A stretch of 64,000 bases of DNA from Wolfiporia cocos (taxonomy: Eukaryota > Basidiomycota > Agaricomycetes > Polyporales > Phaeolaceae), in NCBI GenBank assembly GCA_029448655.1, contig JACCLO010000001.1, positions 3,906,001 to 3,970,000 of the forward strand. The letters run 5' to 3'. Under the pieces are notes generated by a model. That model saw only the letters and a program-made list of their open reading frames with translations. It searched no databases and was not told where the DNA came from. Of the stretch, positions 45,196 through 56,282 are shown in pieces (the stretch's first letter is position 1; each line of letters opens with the position of its first letter). The translations under genes and the position numbers were made by a program.

Positions 45196-47223
45196 ATGGC
45201 GACCGTCTCTCGTCACCCGCTGTCTCTGCGGCCTCACGCGCAACACCTGGTCACGACCATTTCACCGCTGCAGGCGATCGCGCGCAGGGGCTCAGTCTCA
45301 AAGCGCGCCCGGTCGCCTGAGCCGTCGAAGGACGAACAGGGGTCCAGTTTGAAGCGCTTCAAACCCGTGGCCGAGTCGCCTGCACCGCGGGACGTGCGCG
45401 AAGAGGCGAAGAGGGAGAAGGAGCGGAAACGCGCGGAGCGCGAATACGAGTTTAGGGACAAGTATCGGCGCGCGTTCCCGGGATGGGTGTTCTACTTCGA
45501 TATAGATGCGGTCAACCCGGAGATTGCGTCATTGCGGGACAATTTGGAACGGAGAGTCTTGCAGACGGGAGCGGTACGTATATCGACGCGATCTCGACGA
45601 GGCGAAAGTCATTGAGAATATGCTTTGCTCGCATCTGCCCTCGTTGTCTCTAGCGCATCGATGACTTCTTCTCTAAAGATATCACTCATTTGGTCACGTT
45701 ACACGCGCAAGATGCAGACAAGGAGAACGCCACTAAGCCTCAGCTGCCCGTGTTTCCTGGTGCATTACTCGGCAGCCCAGTCAAGTTAAAAGGCCGGTAA
45801 GTGCGAGCGAAAGACGCGCGTATCCGGGGACGCTCGCTGATCCAGCCATAGTAATGCTGTGAATGAGCCCCCGGTAGCAGCGTCCGATCATTTGGTGAAG
45901 AAAGCCCTCAACTTTGGGATCAAAGTATGGAGTGCAACGAAGCTTGATAGCGTCCTTGAGCGATGCAACTTCCCCGCTTCTTCTATTACATCGGCCACTG
46001 TGGGGGCGCGCTCCGTCTCTGCCACCAAGGAACGCTCCCTGATGCGGCTGCTTGAGGATGAGCGCATTCACGGAACCTCCGAGCGAGACCCAACCCAAAA
46101 GCGACACGACTACACATATTTCTCGAAAGGTAGCTTCTTTGTCCTCGTGGAAGATATGAGGCAGGAACTAGCCACAATCGCTGCACTTGAGTATCCCATC
46201 ACGAGAGGTCGGGATGGCAAGGAGCGGCCGACCTGGCCGATCCCATATTGCCACCCCAAGTCGAGGGGCCCCTTCGTGCCGTACGACGAGAAGGAGGAGC
46301 GGAGACGCGTAAAAGTGGAACTCCAGGACCAGGAGCGCGAGCGAGATCGGGAGCGGAGGAAGGCGCAGTGGCGGGAGGAGCAGCTTAAGCGCAAGTCCGA
46401 AGCGCGGCAGCAGGCGAAGCAGCATGACCTCCGGCGTGCCGCGTCGATGCACAACTTGCAGCGGCGGGTGTCCATGCCGAACATGGGCCTTGACGGGCTC
46501 GTAGACCTCGACGCGGATGACTTTGAGTCTGTGAACGCGTCGGGTTACCTCGCGTCAGGCGCTTATGTAGCTGCATCGGGGAACAGCGTTGGCATCACGT
46601 CGACGGTCGGGACGACGTCGGCGGTCAGCAACCCGATGCGTGCGATGCAGCTCCCGCCAGGCCTGCGGGACAAAATGCAGCAGCAGGTGATCACGTCGCG
46701 TAAGGTCACGACCACGGCGGGCGAGGGCGGAAAGGAGAACAAGATGGGCCCGCCTCTGACCATCCCTAACAGGGCGAACGCGCTCCGGAAGAGCAAGAGC
46801 ACCAACACGCTCCGGCTGCCGAAGCGCGAGGAGGGGGTCAAGCCCGGATACTGTGAGAGCTGCCGAGTGAAGTTCGAAGACTTCCAGCATGTGAGCGGCG
46901 TTGCCGGCCTGAGTGCACGTTGGTGGCCGCTGATCATGGTCTTTTGCTTTTGATAGCATATCCAGGGCCGTCGCCACCGCAAGTTTGCCATGGACGATGC
47001 AAACTTTGCGGAGTTGGATTTCGTGCTCTCGAGAGTACGACGCCGCACCCGGGAAGAGGTGGAGGCAGAAAAGAGACAGTGGGCGGCGCGGTTCGCGCGT
47101 AAGGACCTTGGCGTGGAACAGTATCACGATGATGACGACGACGACGATCCGTCCCTGCTCCCAGCATACGAGCCGACAAGTAGCGACTGGGAGGAATGGG
47201 CTGATGCCGAAGACGGCTTGTAA
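45196..47223 (+). CDS. DBF4: Dbf4/Dfp1, regulatory subunit of the Cdc7 kinase
   Basis: Activates Cdc7 kinase to fire replication origins. Motif N is a BRCT-like region split by two introns: GWVFYFDIDAVNPEIASLRDNLERRVLQTGA, then IDDFFSKDITHLVT, then LVKKALNFGIKVWSATKLDSVLERC. Motif M follows as SFFVLVEDMRQELATIAALEYP with the Pro-rich PTWPIPYCHPKSRGPFVPYD. A long Arg/Glu and Ser linker leads to motif C, the DBF4-type zinc finger YCESCRVKFEDFQHHIQGRRHRKFA (two Cys, two His), assembled across an intron at 46891. The C-terminus is acidic (DDDDDDDPSLLP). A basic N-terminus (KRARSPEPSK) suits nuclear import. Start is the MATVSRHPLS codon. Confidence 0.93.
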
Positions 47224-47562
47224 GGTGATCTTTAGCGACTCCCTTTTCTCCTGGAATCCTTTCTTTTGACTACACAGCTATCAACGTGAGTCCTGATCGT
47301 CATCGCCGAGCTCATGTAGAAACAGAAATGTTGTTCACACGATGATTCGAGACGCCCATTAGACAGGACGTACCTTGCATGCATAAGTAGCCGCGTCATT
47401 GTATTATTAGCATGATCTGGTATTCACACAATTGATTTATTGGCCGTAACTGACTGACACTGGACGAATACACAGCAAACCTCATCGTAAGAATCGTTAC
47501 AAAGACAAATTAAAGCTAGATCCAAAATCCCAGAGTGGGTATATTTTCCACGGCAGTTAAAT
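47224..47562. other. Convergent spacer
   Basis: Between the 3' ends of DBF4 and the secreted protein gene. Moderately AT-rich; no feature recognised. Confidence 0.4.
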
Positions 47563-48655
47563 TCAGGACTCGATGGTCACGGTAAGGAGCGTGACAATGC
47601 CATCAATTGCAATGCCTGATGCAGGGTTAGGTGAGTGACGTGACATCGATTAAGCGTGGCGTAGTATTCACCATGATTGATGCCATCGCTTCCGACGGGC
47701 AGGAGACCAGTAATGTTCGTCGCCACCGTTGTGTACGTCACGCCTTCGAAGCTCGTTGTGCCGATAGCGGCGTCCACCAATTGATTACTGCGTCCATTGA
47801 TCAGTCGCTGGCAGGTAAGACAGGATGCACGGGGCGCACATACCGTCCGATGTCGTAGCCATTAGGAATGATAGTGTGCCCCTCTTCCAAATCCTCCTCT
47901 TTCGAGACGCTTCGCAGCAACGTGCCGTACTATCAGCGACATGAAGGAAGAGAAGATGGAAGCAGTGCGCTCACGCTAGGAATAGCGCGCCACTGTCTGC
48001 GAGTGGGCCGTTCTGGATGAACACCCTGGATGCAATGGTCAGCAATGATAATGATATATCGCACGCGCACGAACGACGGAGCGGTGCCGTCACATAACCC
48101 TTGGCGGCCGCATTGTGCCCTACCTGAAGTGATTGCCCCCGATGAGACTTTCGAGGCAGGTGCCAACCTCGGAGTTCCCGTAGTCCTGGCGCAGCTCAAT
48201 GGTCTGGTTCACCCAGCCATTCCCATCACCCAGGTCCGCACTCTGGGGCGCGCCAAGATGGATGTCGAGGCATTCTTCCGAGCTGTGGCAGTGTGTGAGC
48301 AAAGATCATTGGTTCCCGTGGGAGACGTTCAACACGGTCGGCAGTCGTCACTAGTTCACTCACAAGCCAATCGCGCGGGCGAAATTTATGACACCCGCCT
48401 CGTTGAGGACTCCGGATGAGCTCAGCCCTGAGATAATGACCTGCAGGACAAACTCAGCGGCGAGGCACGGTAGACTACCACTGTCCTCACGTTGAGTGGT
48501 TCCCCATAGCCGTCACCGGCGTTGTCCAGCATGGACCCTCCGTTGGAGGAAGGGTCGTAATACGGGACCGCACGCCTCATCTGATCATTCACGATGAGGC
48601 CTGCGAGGGCGGGGGAGGCAAGAATAGCAGCACCGGCGAGCGCGAAGGCGAACAT
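47563..48655 (-). CDS. Small secreted protein of unknown function
   Basis: The start ATG opens a signal peptide (MFAFALAGAAILASPALA) after an upstream in-frame GTG was set aside. Short exons then read YYDPSSNGGSMLDNAGDGYGEPLNVRTVV, VIISGLSSSGVLNEAGVINFARAIGL, CLDIHLGAPQSADLGDGNGWVNQTIELRQDYG, VFIQNGPLADSGALFLA, KEEDLEEGHTIIPNGYDIGR, NQLVDAAIGTTSFEGVTY and VATNITGLLPVGSDGINHG, ending TLLTVTIES. It has a few Cys, two or three N-glycosylation sequons (NQT, NIT) and Gly/Asp-rich turns. No family with a known activity is recognised; I judge it to be one of the secreted proteins restricted to mushroom-forming fungi. About six introns in 1.1 kb. Not hydrophobin-like, since the eight-Cys pattern is absent. 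Confidence 0.68.
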
Positions 48656-50437
48656 CGTGTTGACGACGCGAGACACGGAGGAATCCTAGCGTACAACCGA
48701 CGAGCGTGCTCATATTTATCTCAGCGTGGGACGCCATCATGGGGGAAGTCGCTTGAAATGTGTGTGCGAGTTTGCAGAGTGTCAAGAATAGATGGTTCGC
48801 CGCCATATGGCCCCTCTGCTGCGCGACCCGACGCGAAGGTCAGAGTGTGCGATTCCTGCAGGGGAGGGAAGCGGGTGCGTCATGCGCGAGAGGTTTGTGC
48901 ATCGTGCCCAGAGCAGCGACCTCATGGCAACGCGAGAGCAGCCACGGCGTGACCTGATACGCGAGTCTGTCCGCACACGGATCGACCTGCACAATGCCCT
49001 GTCAGTCTACATATGGGTAGTCGCTTGCCATTCTCGGCCTTGATCGCTTGCGCACGTTCCAATCTGCCCGTGCACGTGTGCAGCCAGAGCCACTATACAT
49101 CCTGCGATTAGTGCCCGCGTCGTTTACGCACGTACCTTCGGTCGAGCGGGCCGCCTGCTCGTGCAGTGCAGGGCCCTTAGTGAGCCATCGACAAGTCACG
49201 CATTTCGCATGGTCTGCGAGAAGCATCGGCACATGTGCTGCTGTAGTCTGTTTGCTTGATAGCCCGCGACGAGTAGCCTTCGCTCAAACAACGCTGCTCC
49301 ACACATGATTATGCAGGCGAGCGCTGTCAGCGCATAGCTCGTATATCGAATGCACATCCCATCATCGTTAGTATTGCGCATTTAGAGGTCGCCGTTTCTT
49401 CTCACGGCACGGATGTTTTGGGCGGAAGCCTGCTCGACACTCCGACGCGATAGAAGGAGCCCAATGGCCATGTGATATCCGGCTCGCATCGCTCGCGAGG
49501 GGCACTCACCCCAGCGCAGGGCGAGCCCAGCCGATGATCGAGAGTGTGTGGACGGCAGTGCCATGGCAGTGGGGCAGAAACGAGTACACGCCGCGCGCAT
49601 CAGCGGTTGCATGGAAATTGGGCGTAATGCGGCGGTCGCGGTGTGACAGCGCTTCCCGGATATGTGCACATTACGCCCGGGCCCATGAGAAATAGAATGC
49701 CGTGCAATTGCGGTCTGGCAGAGCGGACATGGATGTGGACGAAACCACCCAGCCTGTTCGTGGTTTCATATGAGGGTGGTCACGAACCTACTTGGCCGCG
49801 CCACCGGCCGATGGTGCGAGTCCCAAAATGGCAACTAAGATTCGTCGGGCATCTCCGCGCACCTGCAAGTTCGTTGTTGGACCAGCGACAGTGTTACCAA
49901 GTTATGCAGGGGCTGCTGCGCCCTGCTCCGGCACCTGGCGTTGCGGCATCTGAATGGAGGCTATTTTGAGACATCCGGAACAGAATTCGCCCCTGAAGAG
50001 TCCTCTGACCGGTCTGATGAGCCATATTCAATTGCCCGTTGAGACTTGTTTGCTCGCCCATTTGCGTCCGCAGCGCTTCTGGTGACAACATTACGTGACA
50101 TGTCACGCTTCTTAGTAGGTTCGTACCACATTCTGCCAAATTTGGTTTCTTGCCTGCGCAAAACCCACACGAGGTCGCCTGCTCCAGCGGTGTTCCATCG
50201 TGAGTCTGCTCGATTAAATATTCGGTGGGCCGCTCTGAGGGCCTATGGTAGTGTTGCTTCGCGGGAAGCAACGTTTCGGTACGAGTTATTCTTCTCCCGT
50301 CTTATCTAGGCTCCTCTCTGAATTCGGGAAATAGCTCGACCCCGTCGCCACACAGCCGCTCCTCCGGAGCCTTAGAGCAGTGCCCAGGCCTGTACTGAAC
50401 CGACAGGATTCGCGATATAATTTGCCGGTCGCTTGCA
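48656..50437. other. 1.8-kb divergent intergenic region
   Basis: Lies between divergent starts of the secreted protein gene and the zinc-cluster regulator. Open frames on both strands overlap each other without splice partners or recognised domains. No transposon ends were found. Confidence 0.4.
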
Positions 50438-52090
50438 ATGTCGATGGCTGGTTCACCCGATGGGACCGAGTCTGTGGGAGAGTCGGGTGATGATGGACAG
50501 CTCACAATTAGAATCCCAAATCCAAAGGTGTACATGGCTCGTCAGTCACAATGGAAAGGGCGCAGAGGAAAGCCTCGCTGTGACCACTGTCGACTGAACA
50601 ATTTAAAGGTGCGTCCTGGCCTGCTTGAGTGGCAGTCAGTGCTCTCATTCGAGTCAGTGCGATCGCGTACTGCCGGCCTGTAATCATTGTGCATTCCCGG
50701 GTAGCGGCCGGGAGTGCAAGTACACTCCTCTACCAACACCTGCTCACCGCGGTATCCCACGGTGCGACCGTTGCCGGTCGAAGAACCTAAAGGTGAACTA
50801 GGAAATTATTATGTTATACGACTGCTACTCAACTCGTCGCTGATACACAAAGTGTGATCGAAATCTTCCGGTCTGCAACCATTGTGCAGACGAGAACGAA
50901 GACGATTGCAATTACACGCCCAAGAAGCGGCACAAAGTTCCTTCAGACCATACAACTACCAAAGACAGACCGGTAGCGCCATACACCGCGAAGACCGCGT
51001 CTTTTCTCGTATCTGACGTTCCGTCGAACGGTTCAGGAGACCCAAGTCCGGAAGGTAGTGCAGGCAGCGGTCCATCCCGCGGTACGGCTTCCGAGCACAC
51101 GCTTTATCTGTCCTGTATATTAAACGCCAAACTCCACAGGTTCTCCTCACCCGCTCGACCAGGAGGACGACATCGGCATGCCCCCGGACGCGGACACCGA
51201 GATGTTCCAACAAGTCGGCCCAGATGGTGCAATCACGTGGGTTCGCAAGATTGCATTGCCCCCTTTGGCATCCAAAGGCCCGGCTAGCCACTCTACATAC
51301 CACCGCCCGTTCCTCCTCGACCAAGGCATGATTGTGACGACGCCGCACATCGACCCGTGGATGCACTTGGCATTCGCGCCGCTGCCGGACATCGTCCTGC
51401 ACACGCTCACGTCCGTGAACGCGATCGAGATGCCGTCGCGGCACGCGTTCGACGAGGCCCTCATGCGCTTCGTCGGCGGGCTCGCGCCCGAGCTCCGCGA
51501 GACCGCGACGTTTATGCCCGATCTATATGCGGAGATCGCACACGCCGTCTCCGAGGGCCTCGTCGCGAACCTCTCGCCGCGCCTGCAGTTGTGGGCGACC
51601 TGCCACCACGCGCGCTCGGGCTCGCGCCGGCACCATCTCATCGTGCTTCCGCGCGACAACTTCTACAACATGACCCGCGCGGATGAAGAAAAGCTCCGCG
51701 CGATGTATATCACCCAGGCGGACGGCGAGGTCGACCCGGCGAAGGTCGAGCAGACCGCCGAGGGCGCGCCGGGGCCTGTCGATGCGCTCGCTGCTTTCGA
51801 GCGCGTTCCCGTGCAGCAGCAGATATACGACATCTTGGTGTACACACACAGAACACATTCGTCTGCTGCGGAGATGCTCAAGGAGGCCAGACGGATTGGC
51901 ATAGTGAGTGGTCTCCGTTCTCTTCGATTTTATACATGGTCTCATTTTGACCAAGGCCACTGTCACTTGGCCGATGGTTGAGCTCTTCGTCCGCCTGTGC
52001 CCGCTGTGCAAGATACGCGCAAAGGGTCACCCTCGCGCAGTACCAGAGGAGGACCCAGTATTGTTCCGTCAGCCGATACCGAAGCGATGA
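50438..52090 (+). CDS. Transcription factor with two tandem Zn2Cys6 clusters
   Basis: Nuclear DNA-binding regulator. Cluster 1 is RCDHCRLNNLK joined to CDRVLPACNHC and a sixth Cys in GREC; cluster 2 is RCDRCRSKNLK joined to CDRNLPVCNHC and DDC. A short linker (YTPLPTPAHRGIP) separates them and cluster 2 is followed by basic TPKKRHKVP. In both clusters a phase-0 intron lies between the Lys codon and the third Cys codon. Another intron (51071-51138) joins PSRG to SPHPLDQEDDIG. The middle domain runs MPPDADTEMFQQVGPDGAITWVRK, LDQGMIVTTPHIDPWMHLAFAPLP, ELRETATFMPDLYAEIAHAV and ERVPVQQQIYDILVYTHRTH; the last exon adds TWPMVELFVRLCPLCKIRAKGHP. This whole layout recurs in a family expanded in polypore fungi, which I recognise by pattern only. 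Targets unknown. Confidence 0.85.
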
Positions 52091-53114
52091 GGACGCCCAT
52101 TCCACCTATCTAGTCGCATATCTCACTTATCTAATACCTACTCACGGAGCCTGGCGCATTAGCGCGCGCCCGGGCAGGATTGCTTATGCTACTGTACATG
52201 TATCATTGTGCTTGCTTACTCGTGGCGCGCCCGACCAGCGGTGGCGGGATTGACCAGGACGAGATGTAATCTAGCTATGGGGCTGCTTCACGTTGTTCAT
52301 AACCAGACAAATTGGCCGGCTTTGTAGGTTGTACATCTGTACAGCCCATCGCCTCGAGGTGGCAACGCATGATGCATGACGAGCCGCGACTCCGGATGCA
52401 GGAACATTACTGCACCCAGGCAACGTAGAACGGCAATCGCAGTCCCTTCTGGAGCATTGGGTCTCACATGGCGACCACGTTGCTGGCCACCGCAGCCACA
52501 TCTTACTGTATCATTACTCTATTGGATTGCCAATTTATGTCATTCGTAGTCATACAGGGCAGGCCAGGAGTGTACGGCGGCGGGCGTTCTGGCGGGAGAA
52601 CGCCCAACTACGCCTGCCATATTTGGCGACTCACCCACAAGGATCGTTCTTCTATCTCTATCTTGTGATACGGATCGACTGCTGGTGTCTGTCAATTTTA
52701 ATTTTGTGGGCCCTGGGCTTGGACGCTCGGCCATGTGAATGCGGAGCGTGCCGCGGCCGGGCACAATCAGGCTCCAGGAATCGCGCGCCGTACGTACAGC
52801 GGCTGCACGCGATCCCGCGAGGGGCCCTCCGTACGTACAGACAGCTCCGCGGGATCTCGCAATCGCTAGCGAGATCCTGGAACGTTGGTAATCGGGTAAT
52901 CGGTCGTGATACATCAAAGTAGATCCTACAGAGCGGTCGGTGATGGGTACATAACTATGCAGCAGATGTCTCATCATAGCCTTTTGTTGCGGAGCCATCG
53001 CAGTGGGCAGAGATGCGCAGGGATCTACACTAGTCGCGGGGAGGTGATAGCGGTCAGCGACACCGAAGTTAGGGGTCAGGGACGAGCGAAGCAGATTCAG
53101 CACAAGCGGGGGCG
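52091..53114. other. Convergent 1-kb spacer with hairpins
   Basis: Between the 3' ends of the zinc-cluster gene and SPE2. Contains a perfect 9-bp stem hairpin at 52582-52605 (GGGCGTTCT, 6-nt loop, AGAACGCCC), a GATCTCGC...GCGAGATC palindrome near 52853-52876, and the 12-mer CCGTACGTACAG twice in the 52785-52845 stretch. These may be 3'-end or chance structures. No gene supported. Confidence 0.5.
52582..52605. repeat. Perfect 9-bp stem hairpin in a convergent spacer
   Basis: GGGCGTTCT (52582-52590), loop GGCGGG, AGAACGCCC (52597-52605). Not followed by a U-tract; fungal mRNA ends do not need such hairpins. Confidence 0.6.
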
Positions 53115-55347
53115 TCATGACCGCAGCTCGAACGTCGCAAACGCGAGATCGTACCCTCCGAGCTCGTAGTTGATCTTGTCCGTGCGCCTGTACACCCCCC
53201 CGAACCCGTCCTCCGCGGTGCCGACACTGCATCGGCGCGTGAGCGCCGCCTTGAACGCGCGCTGCGCCGCCTCGACCGTACTCTCGCCCGCCTCCTCCTC
53301 CGCCGCGTCGTTGTCCTCGCTCGAGATGAAGAGCGTGAGCGTGAGGCGCGCGGGCTGAAAGATGCGCACCACGCGCCGGATCAGCGTCTTCAGGTCGGGG
53401 ATCCGCACGGCGCCGCCCTCCTCCGCATCGGGCGCGGTTGGCGCGCGGGCGGGCAGCGGCACGTTGCACTCGAAGCTCGCGTACGACCACCCCTGCTCGG
53501 GCGTCACGTGGATCGTGTGGTAGCCCTCGCCGGCGCCGTGCTTGAGCAGCGCGTTGCACGAGTACCCGCACGGCGAGAAGGCGTACGCGTCCAGCGTGGT
53601 CGCCCGAGGCGGGAACAGCTCGCTGATGCCCAGCCGCGCAGAAAGCGCGTGTGCGCGTGCGGAGGGGTCTTCTTCGGCGGCGTCTGCCGATGAGGACGAC
53701 GGGTCGGACATGAAGGGCGCGCAGGCAGCGGGTGAGAGCTGTGTCATGAGGATCTCGATGGTATAGTCCTGGCGGGGCTCCTCTGCGGGTGTAGGCTCTG
53801 ACCCGGACGCCTGTGGTGGCTCGTCGTCGGGCACAGCAGTCGATGGGTCGGGGCTGACGGGCGTGCTCGCGCGCGTGCTGCCGTTATGGCTCGCGTCCTC
53901 GCCGGGGCTGGTGATATACAGCAGCCAGTGGTCGCCGTTCACCTTCCCGATGGTGTAGGCGGCGCCGGATGCGAAGATCGAGTCCAAGTACTCGACCTCG
54001 GCGCGCCAGTCGCGGTGCGGGCCGTGCTGGCGCTCGGGAAACATGAACGCCTTGCGAGAGTAGAAGCACCGGTAGACGCTGGGGAGGGAGGCGTGATCGC
54101 GCGCGATCTCGAGGATGCGCGGGAGACCAAGGAGGTTGAGCGTCGTGCCGCAGGTTTTGAGGATGAGCTTGTGAGGAGAGACGAAGAGGGAGGATTCACT
54201 GTGTTGGACGGGTCAGAATCAACAGCGAGCAGATTCTGCAAGGAAAGCTTGAGATGGAACCCGCATACATTGACAACGCCTGCTATGTCGCAAGCATACG
54301 AAAGCTGATAGACATAGTAGATATTACCAAGGCAGACCCAGCCACGATCAGGAATGACCTTCTCTGGTTTCGCATTGGCCAATCAGTAGCGTTAGGATCA
54401 TGAGATCCACCCTCTATGGTCTTGAACAGAGAGTCCCGTTCAAGACTACAGAGGGCAGATCTCATGATGCATGATCCCTACGCTACTGATTGGCCTATGC
54501 GAAACCGGAAGCTGCACTGCAGCGGTCTTGGGGTGCCACGCGATCAAAACCTGTCACATATCCCAGCTCACGATCGATGAAGACCCGATGCCTCCGTGCA
54601 AGGCTGCAAAGCCTTGTGGCATTCTGGCCCAAATACTTTGTGTACCGTTCTCCTTGTTCAGCTGATGTGATATGGGCAGTCTGAGGATGAGGCCATACTG
54701 CTGCTTGCTCATGGACGAGATGGCTTGGGCATGAGATGGGAGCTCAACATCCGCGAGTGGGACTGGTATGATACGTGACTATGCCGTTTTGAATGGCCAC
54801 GCGACCGACGCAAGATCGCGCGAAAAGTTGCGCGCCCACTAGGTGCAGCCGGCCCTCGCTCATCCAAGTCGATAAGTCAGACTGCGGAATATGCAGATCA
54901 CGCCAGCTGACCGGGGAATGGCGCGTACGGCCACGGCTTTGATGAAGCGCTACAGGTGACACTCCTTGCTGCCCGTTACCACTGGCGTGGAACGGTCGTC
55001 AAACTGACTGAGAAACTGCGGGCCAGATGCATGCCGAGGCCCTCACGTAATTGGGACATGGTACAGAGCGATCGCTTCTCGCGAGAGATGTGAATAGGAT
55101 CGGCTGGGGCAACTTACCTGAGAAGATACGCGTCCATCTCAGTCCCCTCCACCACAGAGAGGATTTTGCACTTGACAATGTCCAGCATGTCCGCCCAGAC
55201 AGAGCGAGGGACTTTCCTGAGACCGGATCGGCCATCGGTGCTGGCCGAGGCGTCCGGCACGTCTGTGGGCGAGGGCGCAAACCAGATTTCGAGCAGTTTC
55301 TCTGGGCCCTCGAAGGGGCCGGCGGGTGCGTCTCCACCGCCGTCCAT
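53115..55347 (-). CDS. SPE2: S-adenosylmethionine decarboxylase proenzyme
   Basis: Makes decarboxylated AdoMet for spermidine and spermine synthesis; cytosolic pyruvoyl enzyme. Two exons: 55118-55347 and 53115-54198, giving 437 residues. Exon 1 has FEGPEKLLEIWF and VWADMLDIVKCKILSVV; the junction completes DAYLLSESSLFVS, where the internal Ser after Glu becomes the pyruvoyl group on self-cleavage. Exon 2 adds LILKTCGTTLNLLGLPRIL, FYSRKAFMFPERQ, the Cys-containing AFSPCGYSCNALL and the HVTPEQGWSYASFE motif. Asp/Glu/Ser-rich inserts lengthen loops relative to human and plant enzymes. The single intron (54199-55117) is 919 nt, far longer than the typical 50 nt here, and carries an inverted repeat. 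The start is the ATG of MDGGGDAPAGP, 257 bp from the divergent FAM210-like gene. Confidence 0.93.
54366..54506. repeat. Imperfect long inverted repeat in the SPE2 intron
   Basis: Left arm 54366-54427 and right arm 54438-54506 are near-complementary across 62-69 nt, from GGTTTCGCATTGGCCAATCA at the left to the same text (one base changed) read on the other strand at the right, with a 10-nt loop AGAGAGTCCC. The right arm has a few extra bases (near GATGCAT). In the SPE2 pre-mRNA it would form a long hairpin. Confidence 0.85.
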
Positions 55348-55604
55348 TGGTGAGGGATGCTATCGCGGTGGAGGAGGAGGCACGGGAGACGAGGGGCACG
55401 ACGGATGCATACGGTGCGGGGGTGGGCCACTGCAAATGCAAAGTCTGCACTGATCGATATGCGATCGGTCGTTGCCGCGGCACAAACCATGACGCGGTCA
55501 GCGCTCGAAACGCGCACTGCACACAAAACAAACATATACCATCCGCACACGCCATTGCACAAAACATATCACACGCTGCACCACATACCACTGCACAACA
55601 ACAC
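55348..55604. promoter_or_regulatory. Divergent promoter, SPE2 and FAM210-like gene
   Basis: 257 bp between divergent starts. CA-rich near the plus-strand gene. No clear TATA box; a polyamine-responsive upstream ORF was not identified. Confidence 0.4.
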
Positions 55605-56282
55605 ATGGTCCGCAACCTCGTCCTCCGCTTTCCGCTCGTGCGTGCCCTCCTCCCCCGTGTCGCCCAGCCCATCCTCCCCCTCACCCGCCTCGCACCCGCC
55701 TCCCTCTCATCCGCACGCTCAAGCACCAGCCCACGCCTCTTCCACCACATTCCTGCCCGCCTGACCTCCTCGCCCCCACCCTCACCGTCACGCTCCTCCT
55801 CCGACCCCAACTCGGACCTCCCGCCCGACGCCACCCTCTCGCAGCGCCTCAAGCACCTCATCAAGTCCTATGGCTGGTACGCGCTCGGGGTGTACGTCCT
55901 CATCTCCACCGTAGACCTCACCGTCGCATTCGCGGGCATCAACCTCATCGGCGCCGCACACGTCGCCCGCGCGACCGCCGCGGCGAAGGAGTTTGTCACC
56001 TCGCTCGTGCACTCCCGCGGGCCCGAGCCTGGCCGCGAGGAGATGGAGAGCATGTCGGCGCACGCGAGCGCGGGAAGCGCCGGGCACGAGGGGTTCTATG
56101 CGATGCTCGTGCTCGCATACACCGTGCACAAGACGCTCTTTCTCCCGGTCCGCGTCGGACTCACTGCAGCGCTGACCCCAAGGATCGTGCGATGGCTGAG
56201 GACAAGGGGCTGGGCAGGTGGCGAGGGCGCGAAACGTGCAGCACGGGAGATGCGGGACAGGATGCGCAGAGACAAGGAATAA
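55605..56282 (+). CDS. DUF1279 / FAM210-like mitochondrial membrane protein
   Basis: Single-exon gene, 225 residues. The N-terminus is Arg/Ser/Leu-rich and free of acidic residues (MVRNLVLRFPLVRALLPRVAQ), as in a mitochondrial presequence. After a Ser/Pro linker comes the DUF1279 signature SQRLKHLIKSYGWYALGVYVLISTVDLTVAFAGINLIGAAHV, which includes one membrane helix; a second hydrophobic segment is FYAMLVLAYTVHKTLFLPVRVGLTAALTP. A basic tail with GAKRAAREMRDRMRRDKE follows. Family members (FAM210A/B; yeast Nat2-like) are inner-membrane proteins affecting mitochondrial translation and respiration. It lacks introns, unlike most neighbours. Confidence 0.85.
   Translation: MVRNLVLRFPLVRALLPRVAQPILPLTRLAPASLSSARSSTSPRLFHHIPARLTSSPPPSPSRSSSDPNSDLPPDATLSQRLKHLIKSYGWYALGVYVLISTVDLTVAFAGINLIGAAHVARATAAAKEFVTSLVHSRGPEPGREEMESMSAHASAGSAGHEGFYAMLVLAYTVHKTLFLPVRVGLTAALTPRIVRWLRTRGWAGGEGAKRAAREMRDRMRRDKE

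Noticed and set aside
52582..52605. Rho-independent-type terminator
   Set aside because: The hairpin is perfect, but there is no U-tract and nuclear fungal genes do not use such terminators.
52540..53571. Long minus-strand frame overlapping the end of SPE2
   Set aside because: It is a shadow of the GC-rich SPE2 exon in another frame; its Arg-rich translation has no domain.
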